The notes beneath the pieces are model-generated. The model was not told the DNA's origin and did no database searches. It worked only from the letters and a program-made list of their open reading frames with translations. Positions 1 to 10,505 of a DNA stretch of 64,000 nucleotides are shown here, piece after piece. Both the position numbers and the translations under genes were made by a program. The DNA comes from Notamacropus eugenii (Eukaryota; Chordata; Mammalia; Diprotodontia; Macropodidae), in contig NC_092876.1 of assembly GCF_028372415.1 (NCBI RefSeq), forward strand, positions 56,721,256 through 56,785,255. Reading direction: 5' to 3'. How positions within the stretch are numbered: position 1 is the stretch's first letter; each line of letters starts with the position of its first letter.

Positions 1-39
1 AGAAAGAGCTAATAAATAGAAGTATGTTTAGAATGATTT

Positions 40-122
40 TACACATATTATATGTATGCACACATACATACACACATATTTTATATATACATGTATATAT
101 AAAATATGTATATGTTTGTGCC
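40..122. repeat. AT-rich CATA/TATG microsatellite
   Basis: Alternating purine-pyrimidine run of ACATA, TATG and TATATA units, imperfect. The stretch from 123 to about 325 holds only a purine-rich patch (140-175) and no recognised element. Confidence 0.8.
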
Positions 123-324
123 TAATGGTAGCCATGGTTAGGGAGAAGGGAAGAAAAGAAAGAAAAAAAGAAATTTATATAACTTTATCACATATTTAAA
201 AGGAATAACAAGTTGTACATAATAGATTTGAGGTTTCATGATGTATAATCATCTTTTTCCCTTCTACTATATTGTGGAAATGCTTGCTTTATTTCTTAAA
301 TTCAGAATAAAATAAATAAAATTT

Positions 325-575
325 GCCAGTGCCATAGAAACATGATGGGTGACACAGAAGATGAACACTGGGCTCATGTTCCAGAGTTCAAACCTGGCCT
401 CAGATACTTACTAGCTGAGTGGCACTGGGCAATTCACTTCACCCTGTTTGCCTCAGTTTTCTCATCCACAAAATGAGTTGGAGAAGGAAATGGCAAACCA
501 CTCCATCGTCTTTACCACAAACCCTCCCAAAGAGGTCAGACAGTATTGAAAAATGACTGAACATCACATCACCGG
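325..575 (+). repeat. CORE-SINE with RTE-type tail
   Basis: Shows a SINE body (GAGTTCAAACCTGGCCTCAG, then a degraded GTGTGACC...GGGCAAGTCACTT core, then CCTCAGTTTTCTCATC). The tail reads TGGAGAAGGAAATGGCAAACC and ends near ATGACTGAACA. That tail resembles Bov-B/RTE LINE 3' ends, as is known for marsupial CORE-SINEs. Confidence 0.8.
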
Positions 576-699
576 ATCAGGACCTGTTGTCAATTTCCTG
601 ATAGCTTCAGCTTTAGCTTGAGTCATCTGGTACATTTTGGGGTACTATATTTGTGAATTCAATGAAAGATCAATTTTTCTGCAACTTAGAGTTTTAAAA

Positions 700-830
700 C
701 GTTTCCTGGAGCATCAAGAAGTTGTGATTTGCCCACAGTCACACCAAGAATATATGTACTAGGAAGGACTTAAATCCTGGTTTTTTACTCCAGGGCTGAT
801 TATTCAGTACAGCACAATGACTCTCATTTG
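700..830 (-). repeat. MIR-type SINE fragment
   Basis: Reverse-complement MIR core: GATTTGCCCACAGTCACACC, then a degraded GGATTTGAACTCAGGTCTTCC equivalent. Confidence 0.6.
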
Positions 831-1029
831 GGTTACGTAGTGGCTAAAATGTTTGGTATTCAGCTTATAAAGATCATGCTACATAAAAAAAAAAAAAATT
901 AGGAAATGACTCTAGAATTCCTTAATGGAAGAAATAGATTGGCCTAAATGAGTTTGGTGAGTTGAGGACTCTCTGACCATTTCCCTGCCATCAATGATAT
1001 CCTCTGAGAGCTATTTGAGATTGTCCAAG

Positions 1030-1130
1030 TCTTATGTCTTCATTTTTATAAATAATTGAGGCCCAGCCCAAGATCATATAACCAGTTAGTGCTAGAACTA
1101 AACCACACCATGTTAGTGACTGCCAGCTGA
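1030..1130 (-). repeat. MIR-type SINE fragment
   Basis: Old reverse MIR core (AATTGAGGCCCAGCCCAAGA, then ATATAACCAGTTAGTGCTAG). Heavily diverged. Confidence 0.5.
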
Positions 1131-1189
1131 GCCAGCTCAGACCAAGAATTTGAAAGATAAATTGTACATGTAGTTGTAACATGCTCCTC

Positions 1190-1340
1190 TATCCTAAGGT
1201 CACTTTCAGCCTTAATATTCTCTATTTTAATATAGCTTGGACATTCTATGTTCTGAAGTCCCTCCCAGCTCAGACATTCTATCTTCAGACATTCTGTGGT
1301 GTAAAGTCCCTTTCAGCTCTAACATTCCATTGACTATGCT
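1190..1340 (+). repeat. Degenerate 33-bp minisatellite (SINE-tail type)
   Basis: Decayed tandem units of the form CCTCCCAGCTCAGACATTCT / CCCTTTCAGCTCTAACATTC with spacing near 33 bases. It belongs to the same family as the arrays at 15.8, 29.4, 36.9 and 49.2 kb. A similar decayed patch lies at 1850-1925. Confidence 0.6.
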
Positions 1341-1689
1341 TCTCAATGCTTCCAAATAAACTCTTCATAGAGAATCTATTCCTATCTGTTCCTTCTCTGT
1401 GCAGAGCCCTCTAAGGAGCAAGAAAAAATAAACAAAGATTTCTTAGTCTTCTTTAGGCCTTAAAACATTTAATGTTTGTTTGCTTTTAAAACCAAACCAC
1501 CTGATTCTCCTATCCTCTGGAAGGGGGGGGAGGAGAGGGGAGGGGCTCCCCCTATTCATCCACCCACCATGCATCCATTAAGGAGTTAGATGAAATGACT
1601 GCCCAGGCACCCTTCAAATCCAAAAAATTCTAAGATTCTAAAATCCTGTGAGTCCAATTTTAATAACACCCCATATTTCCACAGAGCTT

Positions 1690-1840
1690 TGAAATTTAGT
1701 AAATTGATTTCCTTTCTACCATTCTGTAAATTAGAGAATCTGGGCATCCCTATCCCCATTGTGCAGATGAATGAGGACATTCAAACTCAGATATGCTAAA
1801 CAACATGTCCAATTAGTAAGTTCCCAGGCAGAACTGTATC
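1690..1840 (-). repeat. MIR-type SINE fragment
   Basis: Reverse MIR: CCCTATCCCCATTGTGCAGATGA region followed by a decayed AGTAAGTTCCCAGGCAGAAC. A G-run (1519-1550) lies upstream. Confidence 0.5.
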
Positions 1841-2202
1841 TATTTTTTAGAAAAATTCTAATATTTGATACATCTAAAATTCCATGATTCTAAGAATCCC
1901 TAATTCTAAGATTTTATGAGTGGCTGTGGCTACATTATCAAGGTCAGGCTTCAAGAGCCATTACTGTGTCCCCTTAACTTGGGTGGTGAGCCTCTGAGTA
2001 AGTTTTAACTAGTCTAACTAGTTACTATTGTAACTTAGTGTGAGTTTATCATGAATGGGCACTGAGGGGATGTGAGCTTTAAGGGAGAAGCTAAAACCTT
2101 TACAGCCTGAGTTCCTACCCAAGGAGGGCAAATCCAAGCAGAAAGCTAGGTGGACAACAGCACTTCTTCTAGGAAGCCTTGTCCAATCCCTCCTCATAAT
2201 CA

Positions 2203-2345
2203 GTTGATCAACATTTATTTCTCTGATGTCATGGTCCTCTTCGAAAACAAAGGACTAACACAACTATGGGCCAGACACTGTGCTAAGTACCAAGGATACA
2301 AAAAGAGACAAAAGGCAGGCCCCTTCCCTCAAGAAGCTTACAATA
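2203..2345 (-). repeat. L2 3' end with an internal RTE/Mar1 tail scrap
   Basis: Reverse L2 3' end (CAACATTTATTT...GGGCCAGACACTGTGCTAAG...CTCAAGAAGCTTACAATA). It is split at about 2218-2262 by some 45 bases (CTCTGATGTCATGGTCCTCT...GGACTAACACAA) that match the 3' tail of Mar1/RTE elements, so a tiny tail-only insertion is likely. Confidence 0.6.
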
Positions 2346-3044
2346 TATCATACACCTCTTTGTTCAGTACCTCCAGAATACACTTTTTTTGCAGTTTTTT
2401 CTTTTTTTTCTCTTTTCTTTAGTATTTGATCTTTCCCAGTCACATGCAAAAACAACTTCCAACATTTGTTTTTAAAATCATGAGTTTCAGCTTCTCTCCC
2501 TTTCTTCCTTCCCACCCCACCACCCTCCCATTGAGAAGTCAAGCAGTTAGATGTAAGACTATGTATGCATGAATACATTGACTTTTGTTAAGTTTTTGCC
2601 TACTCTGGACAACCATCCATAAAAGCCAGCATTCTGCCCACAAAATGTTATCTTTTAATGATCATACATGAAATCATAATGTGCTCCAGTTTATTTTGAA
2701 AAGGTGCTTATTAATTTATCAACATTACAAAATCACCACATTTCTTTCTACATTTCCTTCTGAATCAATTTTTCTGGGCATTTTTTCAGATAGTGTCACT
2801 TCTTTTTCTTTTACATAATTATGGTCAGTATGTACCATATTCTTTTCTACCATCTTCATTCTGCATTATTTCATGCAACTCTTCCAATTTTTCTTTGTAT
2901 TTGTCATTCCTTAATACAGAATCATTGATGGAGAACAGGCCCAGGAGCCAGGAAGACTTGGGTTCCAGTACCTCTTCCAACACACAACTGCTCTCAATGC
3001 CCCAATATACCACTGAAATCATGTATCCAATTTTTTCAAAATCA

Positions 3045-3290
3045 TGCAGTTGTGGTGCAGTGGATAGAATGCTAGGCCTGAAGTTAGGAAGACCTGAGTT
3101 CAAATAAGGTCGCAGACACTGACTAGTTAAATGACCTTGGGCAAGTCACTTAACCCTGTTTGCCTCAGTTTTCTTATCTATAAAATGAGCTGGAGAAAGA
3201 AATGACAAACCACTCTAGGATCTTTGCCAAGAAAACCCAAATGGGGTTGCAAAGAATAGGACATGACTGAAAAATGATACTACAACAGAG
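3045..3290 (+). repeat. CORE-SINE with RTE-type tail
   Basis: Head TTGTGGTGCAGTGGATAGAA, core GGGCAAGTCACTTAACCCTG, tail GAGCTGGAGAAAGAAATGAC and CATGACTGAAAAATGA. Complete copy inside an old L1. Confidence 0.85.
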
Positions 3291-3477
3291 TGTCCATAAA
3301 GTACAATTTATTCAGCCACTGCCCAGTTGTTGGAAAACATATTTTGTTAGTAGCATTTTGTTTTTCACTGTCATTACGTTATGTAACTTATTACCTTCTT
3401 TGGTGAATAATGTTGTTCAAATTATCCCCTTTTCTTTTCTGCTAGAAAAAGACCTAGAGACAGCTATTCAAGGTAAG

Positions 3478-3705
3478 GAATAGATCCCCAGACGTAGGGT
3501 CAGGAAGACTTGAGTTCAAATCCAGTCTCAGATTATTTACTAGCTATGTGAACCATGGCAAGTCACTTCACTTCTGTCTGCCTGCATTTCCTCATCTATA
3601 AAATGGGTGTAATAATAGCACCTGCCTCTCAGAGTTGTTGTGAAGATAAATTGAGATAATATTTGTGAAAGCATTACATAAGTAAATGCTAGCTATTCTT
3701 TTTAA
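3478..3705 (+). repeat. MIR-type SINE
   Basis: Near full-length MIR: GAGTTCAAATCCAGTCTCAG, core with CAAGTCACTTCACTTC, CTCATCTATAAAATGGGTG, and the 3' end AAATTGAGATAATATTTGTG. Confidence 0.8.
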
Positions 3706-3834
3706 TAAGATCGTTGGAATTTGGCCTCAGTAATAAGATTCCTATGTAAAATGGTATGAGCAGCTTTGTAACATTTATTGTATATTGTCATTAGTTTCCA
3801 AAAAGGTTACACCATCAATAACCATGTGAGAAAA

Positions 3835-4680
3835 TGCTCCAGAGTTCAAATAGGGAATAATTAGAAAAATTCAAATTAAAACAACTCAAAAGTTCCTTCT
3901 CATACCTCTAATTGGCAAAAGTGGCTGAGAGAGAGAGAGGGAGAGAGAGAGAGAGGAAATGACAAGTTGCAGGGGCTGTGGGAAAACAGATGCCCTAACC
4001 TTAATAAATTATTAAGTGGAAGTATTAACTGGTCCAGTCATTTTGGAAAACAATTTGGAATTATGCCCCCAAAAGGTATTGACCCAGCAATAGTCACAAT
4101 AGGTCTGTACCCCAAACAGATCAAAGAAAGAGGTAAAGATTCCATCTGTACAAAACCTGTTTCTAGGAGCTCTTTTCGTGATGGCAAAGAATTGGAAACT
4201 GAGGGGATGCCCATCAGTTGGGGAATGACTGAACAAGTTATGATGAAGGAATATGATAGAAAACTGTTATGTTATAAGAAATAATGAAGAAAATGGTTTC
4301 AGAAAAACCTGAGAAGACATGAATGAGATGATGCAGAGTGAAATAAGTGGAACGAAGAATACTGTGTACATATTAATAACAACATTGTAGAGATTATCAA
4401 CTGGGAAAGATGGAGTAACTCTGATCAGCACAATGGCCAACCACAATTTGTGTGGAAACACAAAATCTACCTCCAAAAGAGAACTGACGGTCTCAGAGTA
4501 TAGACTGAAGCATATTTTCTCTTTCTTGTTTTTCTTTCAGAATATGGCTAATGTGGAAATTTGTTTTTGCAAGACTTCATATTTGTAATGAATTTTGTTT
4601 CTTACCTTCTCAATAAGTAAAAGAGGGGTTGGGGGGGCAGGAAAAGAAATCAGAAATGAAAATAAAATATAATTGAATGA
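3835..4680 (+). repeat. L1 3' end (ORF2 C-terminus plus 3'UTR)
   Basis: Homologous to the end of L1 ORF2. The frame reads ...SINWSSHFGKQFGIM...IDPAIVTIGLYPKQIKE..., matching the family pattern FDPAIPLLGIYPK. It is followed by the 3'UTR with GGGATGCCCATCAGTTGGGG and an A-rich end (AATAAAATATAA). Many stops; a GA microsatellite (3930-3955) lies inside. Confidence 0.8.
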
Positions 4681-4691
4681 AAAGAGTTATA

Positions 4692-5100
4692 TTTGAATGT
4701 GATGGAATACTATTGTGCTATAAGAAATGATGAAGAGGGTGGTTTCTGAGATGAATCTGCATTTCACAGAAATCTGGGAAGACTTGTAGGAACTGATACA
4801 GAGTAAAGTTGATGACATTAAGGTAAACTCAAACAACTTTAAAAGACCCACACAGTGACCAGTTACAATTCCCGAGCATTGACCATTCCTGACAGAGAAG
4901 TGATAGATTCTGAAAGCAGACTGAGACGTATTTTCTTTCTTGGACTCTGCCAATGGAGGAATCTGTTTTGCTCTACCATACGTGTATGTAACAAAGATTT
5001 TGTTTTTCTTGCTTTCTCAGTTGGTAGAGGGAAGAGAGGGGAGGGAAAGGGGGAGTCCAAGGAATGGGGATTTGAAAATAAAATAAGATTGATTTTAAAA
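4692..5100 (+). repeat. Second L1 3' end, head-to-tail
   Basis: Starts at GAATGTGATGGAATACTATT and repeats the same L1 3'UTR segment as the copy just upstream but in a diverged form, ending with GAAAATAAAATAAGATTG. Two different L1 3' ends therefore lie in tandem, probably by separate insertion. Confidence 0.75.
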
Positions 5101-5189
5101 AGAGACTATATCTGTTTAATTTTCAAAAATTGTACCACCAAATAAATTTTTTCCTTAGTAGCATGTATTGCTGTTATCTTCATAAATAT

Positions 5190-5310
5190 CCCATCCCTCC
5201 AGACTGGGAGTTTCATGAGAGTAGGGACAGTGTCTTATCTAAATTCTAAATTTCCCCTAGACAGGAGTTACAGTCCTCTGTACTAAGTTGATCCTTATTA
5301 TTAAGCTTGT
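5190..5310 (+). repeat. L2 3' end fragment
   Basis: Decayed L2 3' wording: CTGGGAGTTTCATGAGAGTA, GGGACAGTGTCTTATC. Confidence 0.5.
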
Positions 5311-5354
5311 TAGGTTAATGCACTGCCTTTGTGACTCTAAGTCAACGATGTATG

Positions 5355-5545
5355 GTTTATAGAGAGGCAAATTGGTATGAACCGTGGACTTCTAGTCAGA
5401 AAGACCTAGGTGAGAATCTTCCTTCGGTTACCTAGTAGGTGTGGGGCCCTGAGCATTCTACTCTAGGCCTCACTTTCCTCTTTTGCAAAATGAGGAAGTT
5501 GGCCTTAAAGATCCCCTCCAGTTCTAAATGTAAGATCTTATGATG
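5355..5545 (+). repeat. MIR-type SINE with extended tail
   Basis: Decayed MIR (CTAGTCAGAAAGACCTAGG, CTCTTTTGCAAAATGAGGAA) with the tail GATCCCCTCCAGTTCTAAAT. This tail type is the apparent parent of the 33-bp minisatellite. Confidence 0.6.
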
Positions 5546-5597
5546 AAACCTCCCTGAATCTTTTCTTCTATTGTAAATTGAGAAATATGGGCTAGAT

Positions 5598-5667
5598 CTG
5601 GGGTGGGCTGCATTTGAAGACCTAGAGAGGCACATGTGGCCTTGAGGCCATAGGTTCCTAGCCCCTG
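5598..5667. mobile_element. 70-bp hAT-type MITE with 8-bp TSD
   Basis: The element is bounded by exact 8-bp duplications GGCTAGAT (5590-5597 and 5668-5675), the TSD length of hAT transposons. Its ends CTGGGGTGGGCTGC and the inverted AGGTTCCTAGCCCCTG are related to the termini of the 182-bp copy at 7495 and the split copy at 17634. It sits in a SINE tail that reads through once the element is removed (GGGCTAGAT-CATCTCTAGG). Confidence 0.85.
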
Positions 5668-6009
5668 GGCTAGATCATCTCTAGGGTTTTTTCCAGATTA
5701 AACTTCTATAATATTGTACATGTGGTGTTTGTAACAGGAGTTTTGTTTTACTTCCTTTTTCAATTATGGAAAGGAAGGAAGTATGGGAGAGAGAGAAGGT
5801 AACTTTTTACTCATTAAAAAAAAAAACTTAATTTTGAAAAATCCTATACTTGTAGACCTATTGGGAGTGAAAGGTGTGGTTACAGGATAGAGGTACAAAG
5901 ATAATTAGTTCACCAAAGAGAGGAGGGAGACAAATTTTGCCATTGGTTAGGCCTGTGACCCTTTGCTCATACGTAGCAAGCCAGAATGGCTTGGAAATCA
6001 TATGGCAAT

Positions 6010-6140
6010 CCTACGGGAAGTTAGGCTGTGTGGTGCACTGGATAGAGCACTTCCAAATCTGGCCTCTGACACTAGCTGTGTGACCCTGAGTAAGTCACTT
6101 AACCCCCGTTGCCTCAAAAAAAGAAAGAAAGAAAGAAAGA
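6010..6140 (+). repeat. Short marsupial SINE with TSD
   Basis: SINE head TGTGTGGTGCACTGGATAGA, core TGTGTGACCCTGAG, then an AAAG-rich tail. Near-perfect 15-bp TSDs (AAATCATATGGCAAT at 5995-6009; AAATCATATGACAAT at 6141-6155) show L1-type retroposition. Confidence 0.85.
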
Positions 6141-6159
6141 AAATCATATGACAATACTT

Positions 6160-7365
6160 TGGGGATGAAAAGTAAGAGGGAAAAGGAAAATCAAAACCTA
6201 TGTAATCCTAATGAATAGAATTGATTTCTTTAACTTGAATTTTAGGCTGGGTTCCCCTCTGAATCCAAAACGTTCCCTATTCCTCCTGCCTGCCATGGTG
6301 CTCCATGATAGCTTATTTTGTCAACCTGGTTTTCCATCAGTGGCCTGGGAATCATCTTCCCTCAGAATTGGATAGGCAGAGTCTGAATATATATCGCAAA
6401 GGAGTCCTCATCTCATCAGTGGGGCTCCTTCTACCTCATCTTAGAACAGGACGCAGCATCATGGCATTGCGGAAATCAGTCTCTCAGTAAACACTATGAA
6501 GTGTCAGGCACTGCTGAAGATACAAAAAAGGCAGAAGAAGTCCCTGTTCTTAAGTTCACGTTCTCACCAAAGGAAAACACACTCATAGAGGGTTTCAGCT
6601 GAAAGTCAAACGCAATGGTCCTCAGATTACAGAGATAAATTAGATGGTGATTCCTCTTGCTTGATGTCATTTCCACTGATAAAATCATCTCAGTTTTTGA
6701 TGTTAAACCATGTGACAGAGCCAAGGATTTTGGTGCCTGGAGTCTCGCTTTCTGAGTTTTTAGTCCATGCGGTTGTAGCGTTGAAAAGGAGCAGTTGCAG
6801 AGATGCATCCAGGCTGGGGACCCTGGAGCAAAAAGCCTTCTTTGGTCCTTGGTCTACAAGCTTGTTCTTTTCCATTCTTAGTGAAGGGATTGAAGTCTTC
6901 AATCAGGAGAGAGACCTCCTCCTCCTACTTCCCAGCATTGGGTTTTGCAGACAGTTCAGCACTGGTACCTAGGAGAGCAAGGATTGACCTTTGGAATCTA
7001 GCCCAGAAGTGCTCAGGGATAATGAATATCGCCATGAACTTGGTGGACCCAATGTTATATGGGAACTGGGCTGGGAGAGTGTTGCTAAGGTGTTGGGGGT
7101 AAGGGAAAGGGAAATGTCTGAACATTTGTTTTTGATTCAGCTTCAAAAGAAATGTCCCTTCATAATTGCTAATTCATGTTAAGTGGCTAAACAGAAATGG
7201 CTTGTTAGTCACTGCTACCTAACAATGGAGGGAACACAATTGATGGGGGCTCAAACCAACGATAATAGAGATGTCCCCATCCCACAAATGGTACCTTGGG
7301 ACGCTAGGGGGAAGGCGTGGCCTGCCTGGCTCTGGGGAGAGGCAGCTAGAGATTGTTGACTCCAT
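6160..7365. other. No gene recognised
   Basis: Apart from an L2 3' scrap at about 6485-6570 (minus) I recognise nothing here. The open frames of about 100 codons on both strands (6494-6808, 6661-6972, 6803-7102) overlap one another and show no familiar domain. Confidence 0.5.
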
Positions 7366-7424
7366 TTGTGGTGAATCAAGTAAGTAGCTTTAAAATGTGC
7401 AAAATGCTCTACATGAATTAGCAT

Positions 7425-7800
7425 CTTATAGTAGATAGAGTACAGAATTGAGTCAGGAGGACCTGGGTTCAAATCCTGCCTCAGTGACCCCCTACAGAGG
7501 CGGGGAGTCTGCAGCCTTGAGGAAATATATGGCCTTGAGGCTATATGTGTCTCTCTAGGTCCTCAAGTGAGGCCCATTGTGGCCCATTGTTCTGTGAAGT
7601 TTGGATTCTGTCAAAGGGCCACACTTGAGGACCTACAAGGCCCCATGTGGCCTCGAGGTTGCAGGTTCCCCATCCCTGTCCTACTGGTATGACATTGGAC
7701 AAATGATTTCTTCCAAAGGAAACTTTAGCTTTCTCATCTATTAAATGAGGGTTAGACTAGAAAGGCCCTTCCAGCACTGTGATCCCAGAATCTCCCTTGA
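7425..7800 (+). repeat. MIR-type SINE split by a hAT MITE
   Basis: MIR runs from GAATTGAGTCAGGAGGACCT to CTGCCTCAGTGACCCCCTA, is cut at 7494, and resumes at about 7677 (CTACTGGTATGACATTGGACA) through CTCATCTATTAAATGAGGG to the CCTTCCAGCACTGTGATCC tail. Confidence 0.8.
7495..7676. mobile_element. 182-bp palindromic hAT-type MITE
   Basis: Almost the whole element is an inverted repeat. The left arm (CTGCAGCCTTGAGG...TAGGTCCTCAAGTGAGGCC) mirrors the right arm (GGCCACACTTGAGGACCTA...CCTCGAGGTTGCAGGTTCCCC). It is non-coding. The flanks CCCCCTAC and TGTCCTAC fit a decayed 8-bp TSD, and the host SINE resumes directly after it. Confidence 0.8.
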
Positions 7801-7814
7801 GCCTCATACCAAGC

Positions 7815-7890
7815 CCAGTAATAGTAACAATAATAATAGTACCTCATTTCATGGATGAGGAAACCGAGGCACAGTGTAATACTTGAGCAG
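7815..7890 (-). repeat. MIR-type SINE fragment
   Basis: CAATAATAATAGTACCTCATTTCATGGATGAGGAAACCGAGG: the MIR 3' half in reverse. Confidence 0.6.
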
Positions 7891-8010
7891 TTCATCTGCT
7901 CTCCCTTGCTCCCACAACATGATCAGCCCACCTCCTTTTCCTCTCCTTGATGATGCTTTCATGCTCACAGATTGAGAGTGATGAGCTGCAGTACACTTTG
8001 CCCACCTCAC

Positions 8011-8690
8011 TGTTGAGGTTTAGGGGTACTTGGGACCCCCAAATACTGATGTGCTGGGTCCTGTCTGAATGAATTCAACTCATGCCTTCTTTCTGCCAAA
8101 GAAAAGTAAAATTTATTAAAGATCCACCATATTGGCTAGACTCTTAAGGAATCTGCACACCTTTATGGAAACAAGATGGTTCTTATATACAGAAAGATTG
8201 TGGAAGGGATTTAGGGATGTTCTAGTGGTCTGGGAGGAGGGGCCTGAGGAGGATCTTGATGGGACTGGGGTGACTAAAGGTCAGAACCAAGAAAGTGAGA
8301 TTTTGATGGGATCAAGGCTGAGGGGGAAAGCACCCAGAGGTAACTGGATGTAAAGATACAATCACCGTCTCTCTCCACCTCCCTTTGGGTCACTTACCTC
8401 TTTGGTTCTGCACCTATCCAGAAGACTGTGATTGCCATGTACATCTACTCCATCTATTCCTGCTTACATCCACCAAGCAGCTTCTCTGCGTCCAATCAAT
8501 ATGATCTCCTTGATGTGGGGGACTTCCTCAGCCCAAACAGCACCTTTCTATCCTCTACCATTCATTCTTGTTCACGTCCTGTTGCAAATCCCCCATAGAG
8601 GACCCCTTGCCCATTGGGTATGAAATCTTTATTGTGCCTTTGAACATTCTAAGGGTCCGGGGAAACTGTACTGAACTGACGCATCCCATG
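8011..8690 (-). mobile_element. Solo LTR of an endogenous retrovirus-like element
   Basis: Fossil LTR on the minus strand, with no internal region next to it. Visible parts are a TATATAAG box (about 8183-8190), an AATAAA signal (8112-8117) and a U5-like end closing at 8011. It is homologous to the plus-strand LTR at 9715-10217 and more distantly to the one at 31995-32505. The left edge (retroviral 3' side) is clear; the other end is approximate. Family (ERV class) not determined. Old, judging by divergence. Confidence 0.6.
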
Positions 8691-8924
8691 GAAACCAGAA
8701 AATAAAATCTAGTAAGCTATTATCCCCCAGGGCTGGCAGATAGGGACATATGCTTCTGGGACTGAAGGAGGAGGAGAAGGAGGTACAAATTAATCACAGA
8801 TTTGACAAAGAACTGGAAGATTCATCATGAGATGAAAGGGTGAGTCTGACCACATTTCTTTTGCGATCGTGGAGTCTGTGGGATAGATGGACTGAGGAAA
8901 ATGAGAACCTTTCTTTCCTTGCAG

Positions 8925-9090
8925 ATCACCTTCAGTTTATCCTGTATATGTCTTGTATTTACCTTGTCTTTGCACGTTTGCTCCCCCATTAGAATGGGAG
9001 AGCAAAGACCATGTTTGGTCCTTTCTATGTATCCCCAGCACTTTCCACAATGCCTGGCACGTGGTCAGTATTTAATAAAGCTCCTTCACT
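8925..9090 (+). repeat. L2 3' end
   Basis: CTTTCTATGTATCCCCAGCA, TGCCTGGCACGTGGTCAGTA, TTTAATAAAG: typical L2 terminus. The stretch 8700-8925 has only a GGA-rich patch. Confidence 0.75.
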
Positions 9091-9139
9091 TGACCACTTC
9101 AAGAACAGACCAGGGTTACTATCCTTTGAGGTCACTAGG

Positions 9140-9372
9140 TTTCAGAGTAGATAAGAGTGCTGGATTTGGAGTCAGGAAGACCTGTTTCTAATCCCACCTT
9201 GGGTACTTACTGGCTGTGTGACCCTGGATAAGTCATTTTTCCTCTGCTTGCCTCAGTTTCCTCTTCTGTAAAATGGAGCCTACTTCACAGGAATGTTTTG
9301 AGGGTCAAGTGAGAAAATATAAATAAAGTATTTTGCATGCTTTAAAGCACTATAGAAAAATGTGAGCTTTGT
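9140..9372 (+). repeat. MIR-type SINE
   Basis: GGATTTGGAGTCAGGAAGAC, GGCTGTGTGACCCTGGATAA, CCTCAGTTTCCTCTTCTG and a 3' end with AAAGCACTATAG. Confidence 0.85.
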
Positions 9373-9396
9373 CAGCTGATCAGTAGAGCTAATCTG

Positions 9397-9640
9397 TCTG
9401 TTTGTCCTTCATTCTCCAAAAGACCATGACATCAGAGAAATGATGACATGACTTGTATTTGACTTTGTTTTGAGTGAGGGAGGGCTGTGCAAAAACACCA
9501 GCCTCACTTTCCCTTCCTAAGTCATTTGGATCCAGTGTCGTCAGGATGACTGGACAAGTCCCAGGATGCAATGGGTGACCTTGGCCTATTCAGGTACTCA
9601 CTTAGAGTGAGGTAATGGCCATTCAGTGAATAGACCTCTT
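9397..9640 (-). repeat. RTE-type LINE 3' end
   Basis: Begins TCTGTCTGTTTGTCCTTCAT and runs through CATCAGAGAAATGATGACAT, GAGTGAGGGAGGGCTGTGC and on into GCAATGGGTGACCTTGGCC and GGCCATTCAGTGAATAG. The first ~170 bases are shared with the tails of Mar1 SINEs in this window; the rest is LINE-only. Confidence 0.7.
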
Positions 9641-9714
9641 TAAGAAGTAATCAGGGAATAGCTCCTTTAATGAGAAAAAGAAAAAGACAATGTAAATCAA
9701 GCTGGGGGGGAAAG

Positions 9715-10217
9715 AGCAACGGTTACTATTGATGATCACTCTGAAGCCGGGAGGGTCCCAGGCCTTCAATTGTCTGTTACCTCTAGATCTCTGCCCCACC
9801 TAGATCTCACCCAAACTCTGCATTGTCTGATACCTCCCAATTTCTTGCAGCTGTTTCTCACCCTGGATTACATCACTAGTTACTCTAGTCCCATCAAGAT
9901 CTTCCTTAGACCCTCCTCCCAGACCACTAGACCACCTGTAGATCGCTCTCATGGACTTTTTGTATGTAAGTTCCATCTCACCTCCATGAAAGCACTCAGA
10001 TTCAGTCCAGTTCAGTCTCCCACTAGCTGAGGTTTTATCTGATCCACTTGTGAATACAAGTGTTACAAATGCTTAACTCCTTAAGAGTCAACCCAGTATG
10101 GCAAATCTTTAATAAACTTTGTCTTTCTTTGGCTTTAAGAAGACTTGAATCGAATTCATTTGAGCAGGACCCAGCGTGTCATTATTTTGGGGTCACCAGC
10201 ACCCCTAAACCTTGACA
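9715..10217 (+). mobile_element. Solo LTR of an endogenous retrovirus-like element
   Basis: Plus-strand fossil LTR with AATAAA (10111-10116) followed by a U5-like end closing in TTGACA at 10217. It shares long stretches with the inverted copy at 8011-8690 (for example AGTCCCATCAAGATC and CCTCCTCCCAGACCACTAGA). The start is approximate. No internal retroviral sequence is adjacent. Confidence 0.6.
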
Positions 10218-10261
10218 GAAGGAAGGAGAGCTAATAGAGTGGTTTGCAATGTTGGTATGAG

Positions 10262-10505
10262 GGGAAATCATTACATCTTATTGCTAATAATAGCTCATAT
10301 TTCCATAGTCCTTTGAGGTTTTCAAATTTGTGAGGGTTTCATCGTAAAAAGGTGAGGAGTGTAGACATTGTTTTGTACATTTTACAAATGAGGAAACTGA
10401 GGCTCAGTGGAGAAGTGGTATGGCCAGAGTCACATAGCTAGCAAGTATCAGAATGGAAGTCAAACCAAGGTGTCCTGAGACTGTGCTAAGCGTTTTTTCC
10501 ATTGT
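10262..10505 (-). repeat. MIR-type SINE
   Basis: Reverse MIR: TGCTAATAATAGCTCATATTTCC, TACAAATGAGGAAACTGAGG, GTCACATAGCTAGCAAGTAT. Confidence 0.8.

Larger units (their letters stand above)
2385..3830 (-). repeat. Old L1 3' region, interrupted by SINEs
   Basis: On the minus strand this gives the L1 3'UTR and the end of ORF2, strongly diverged. It is recognisable by order and wording (ACATGCAAAAACAACTTCC; TTTTCTACCATCTTCATTC; ATTCAGCCACTGCCCAGTTG). Two SINEs (3045-3290 and 3478-3705) sit inside and are younger. Confidence 0.55.

Noticed and set aside
8011-10217. The two LTRs as the ends of one provirus
   Set aside because: They are in opposite orientation and the sequence between them is SINE, L2 and RTE debris without retroviral genes.
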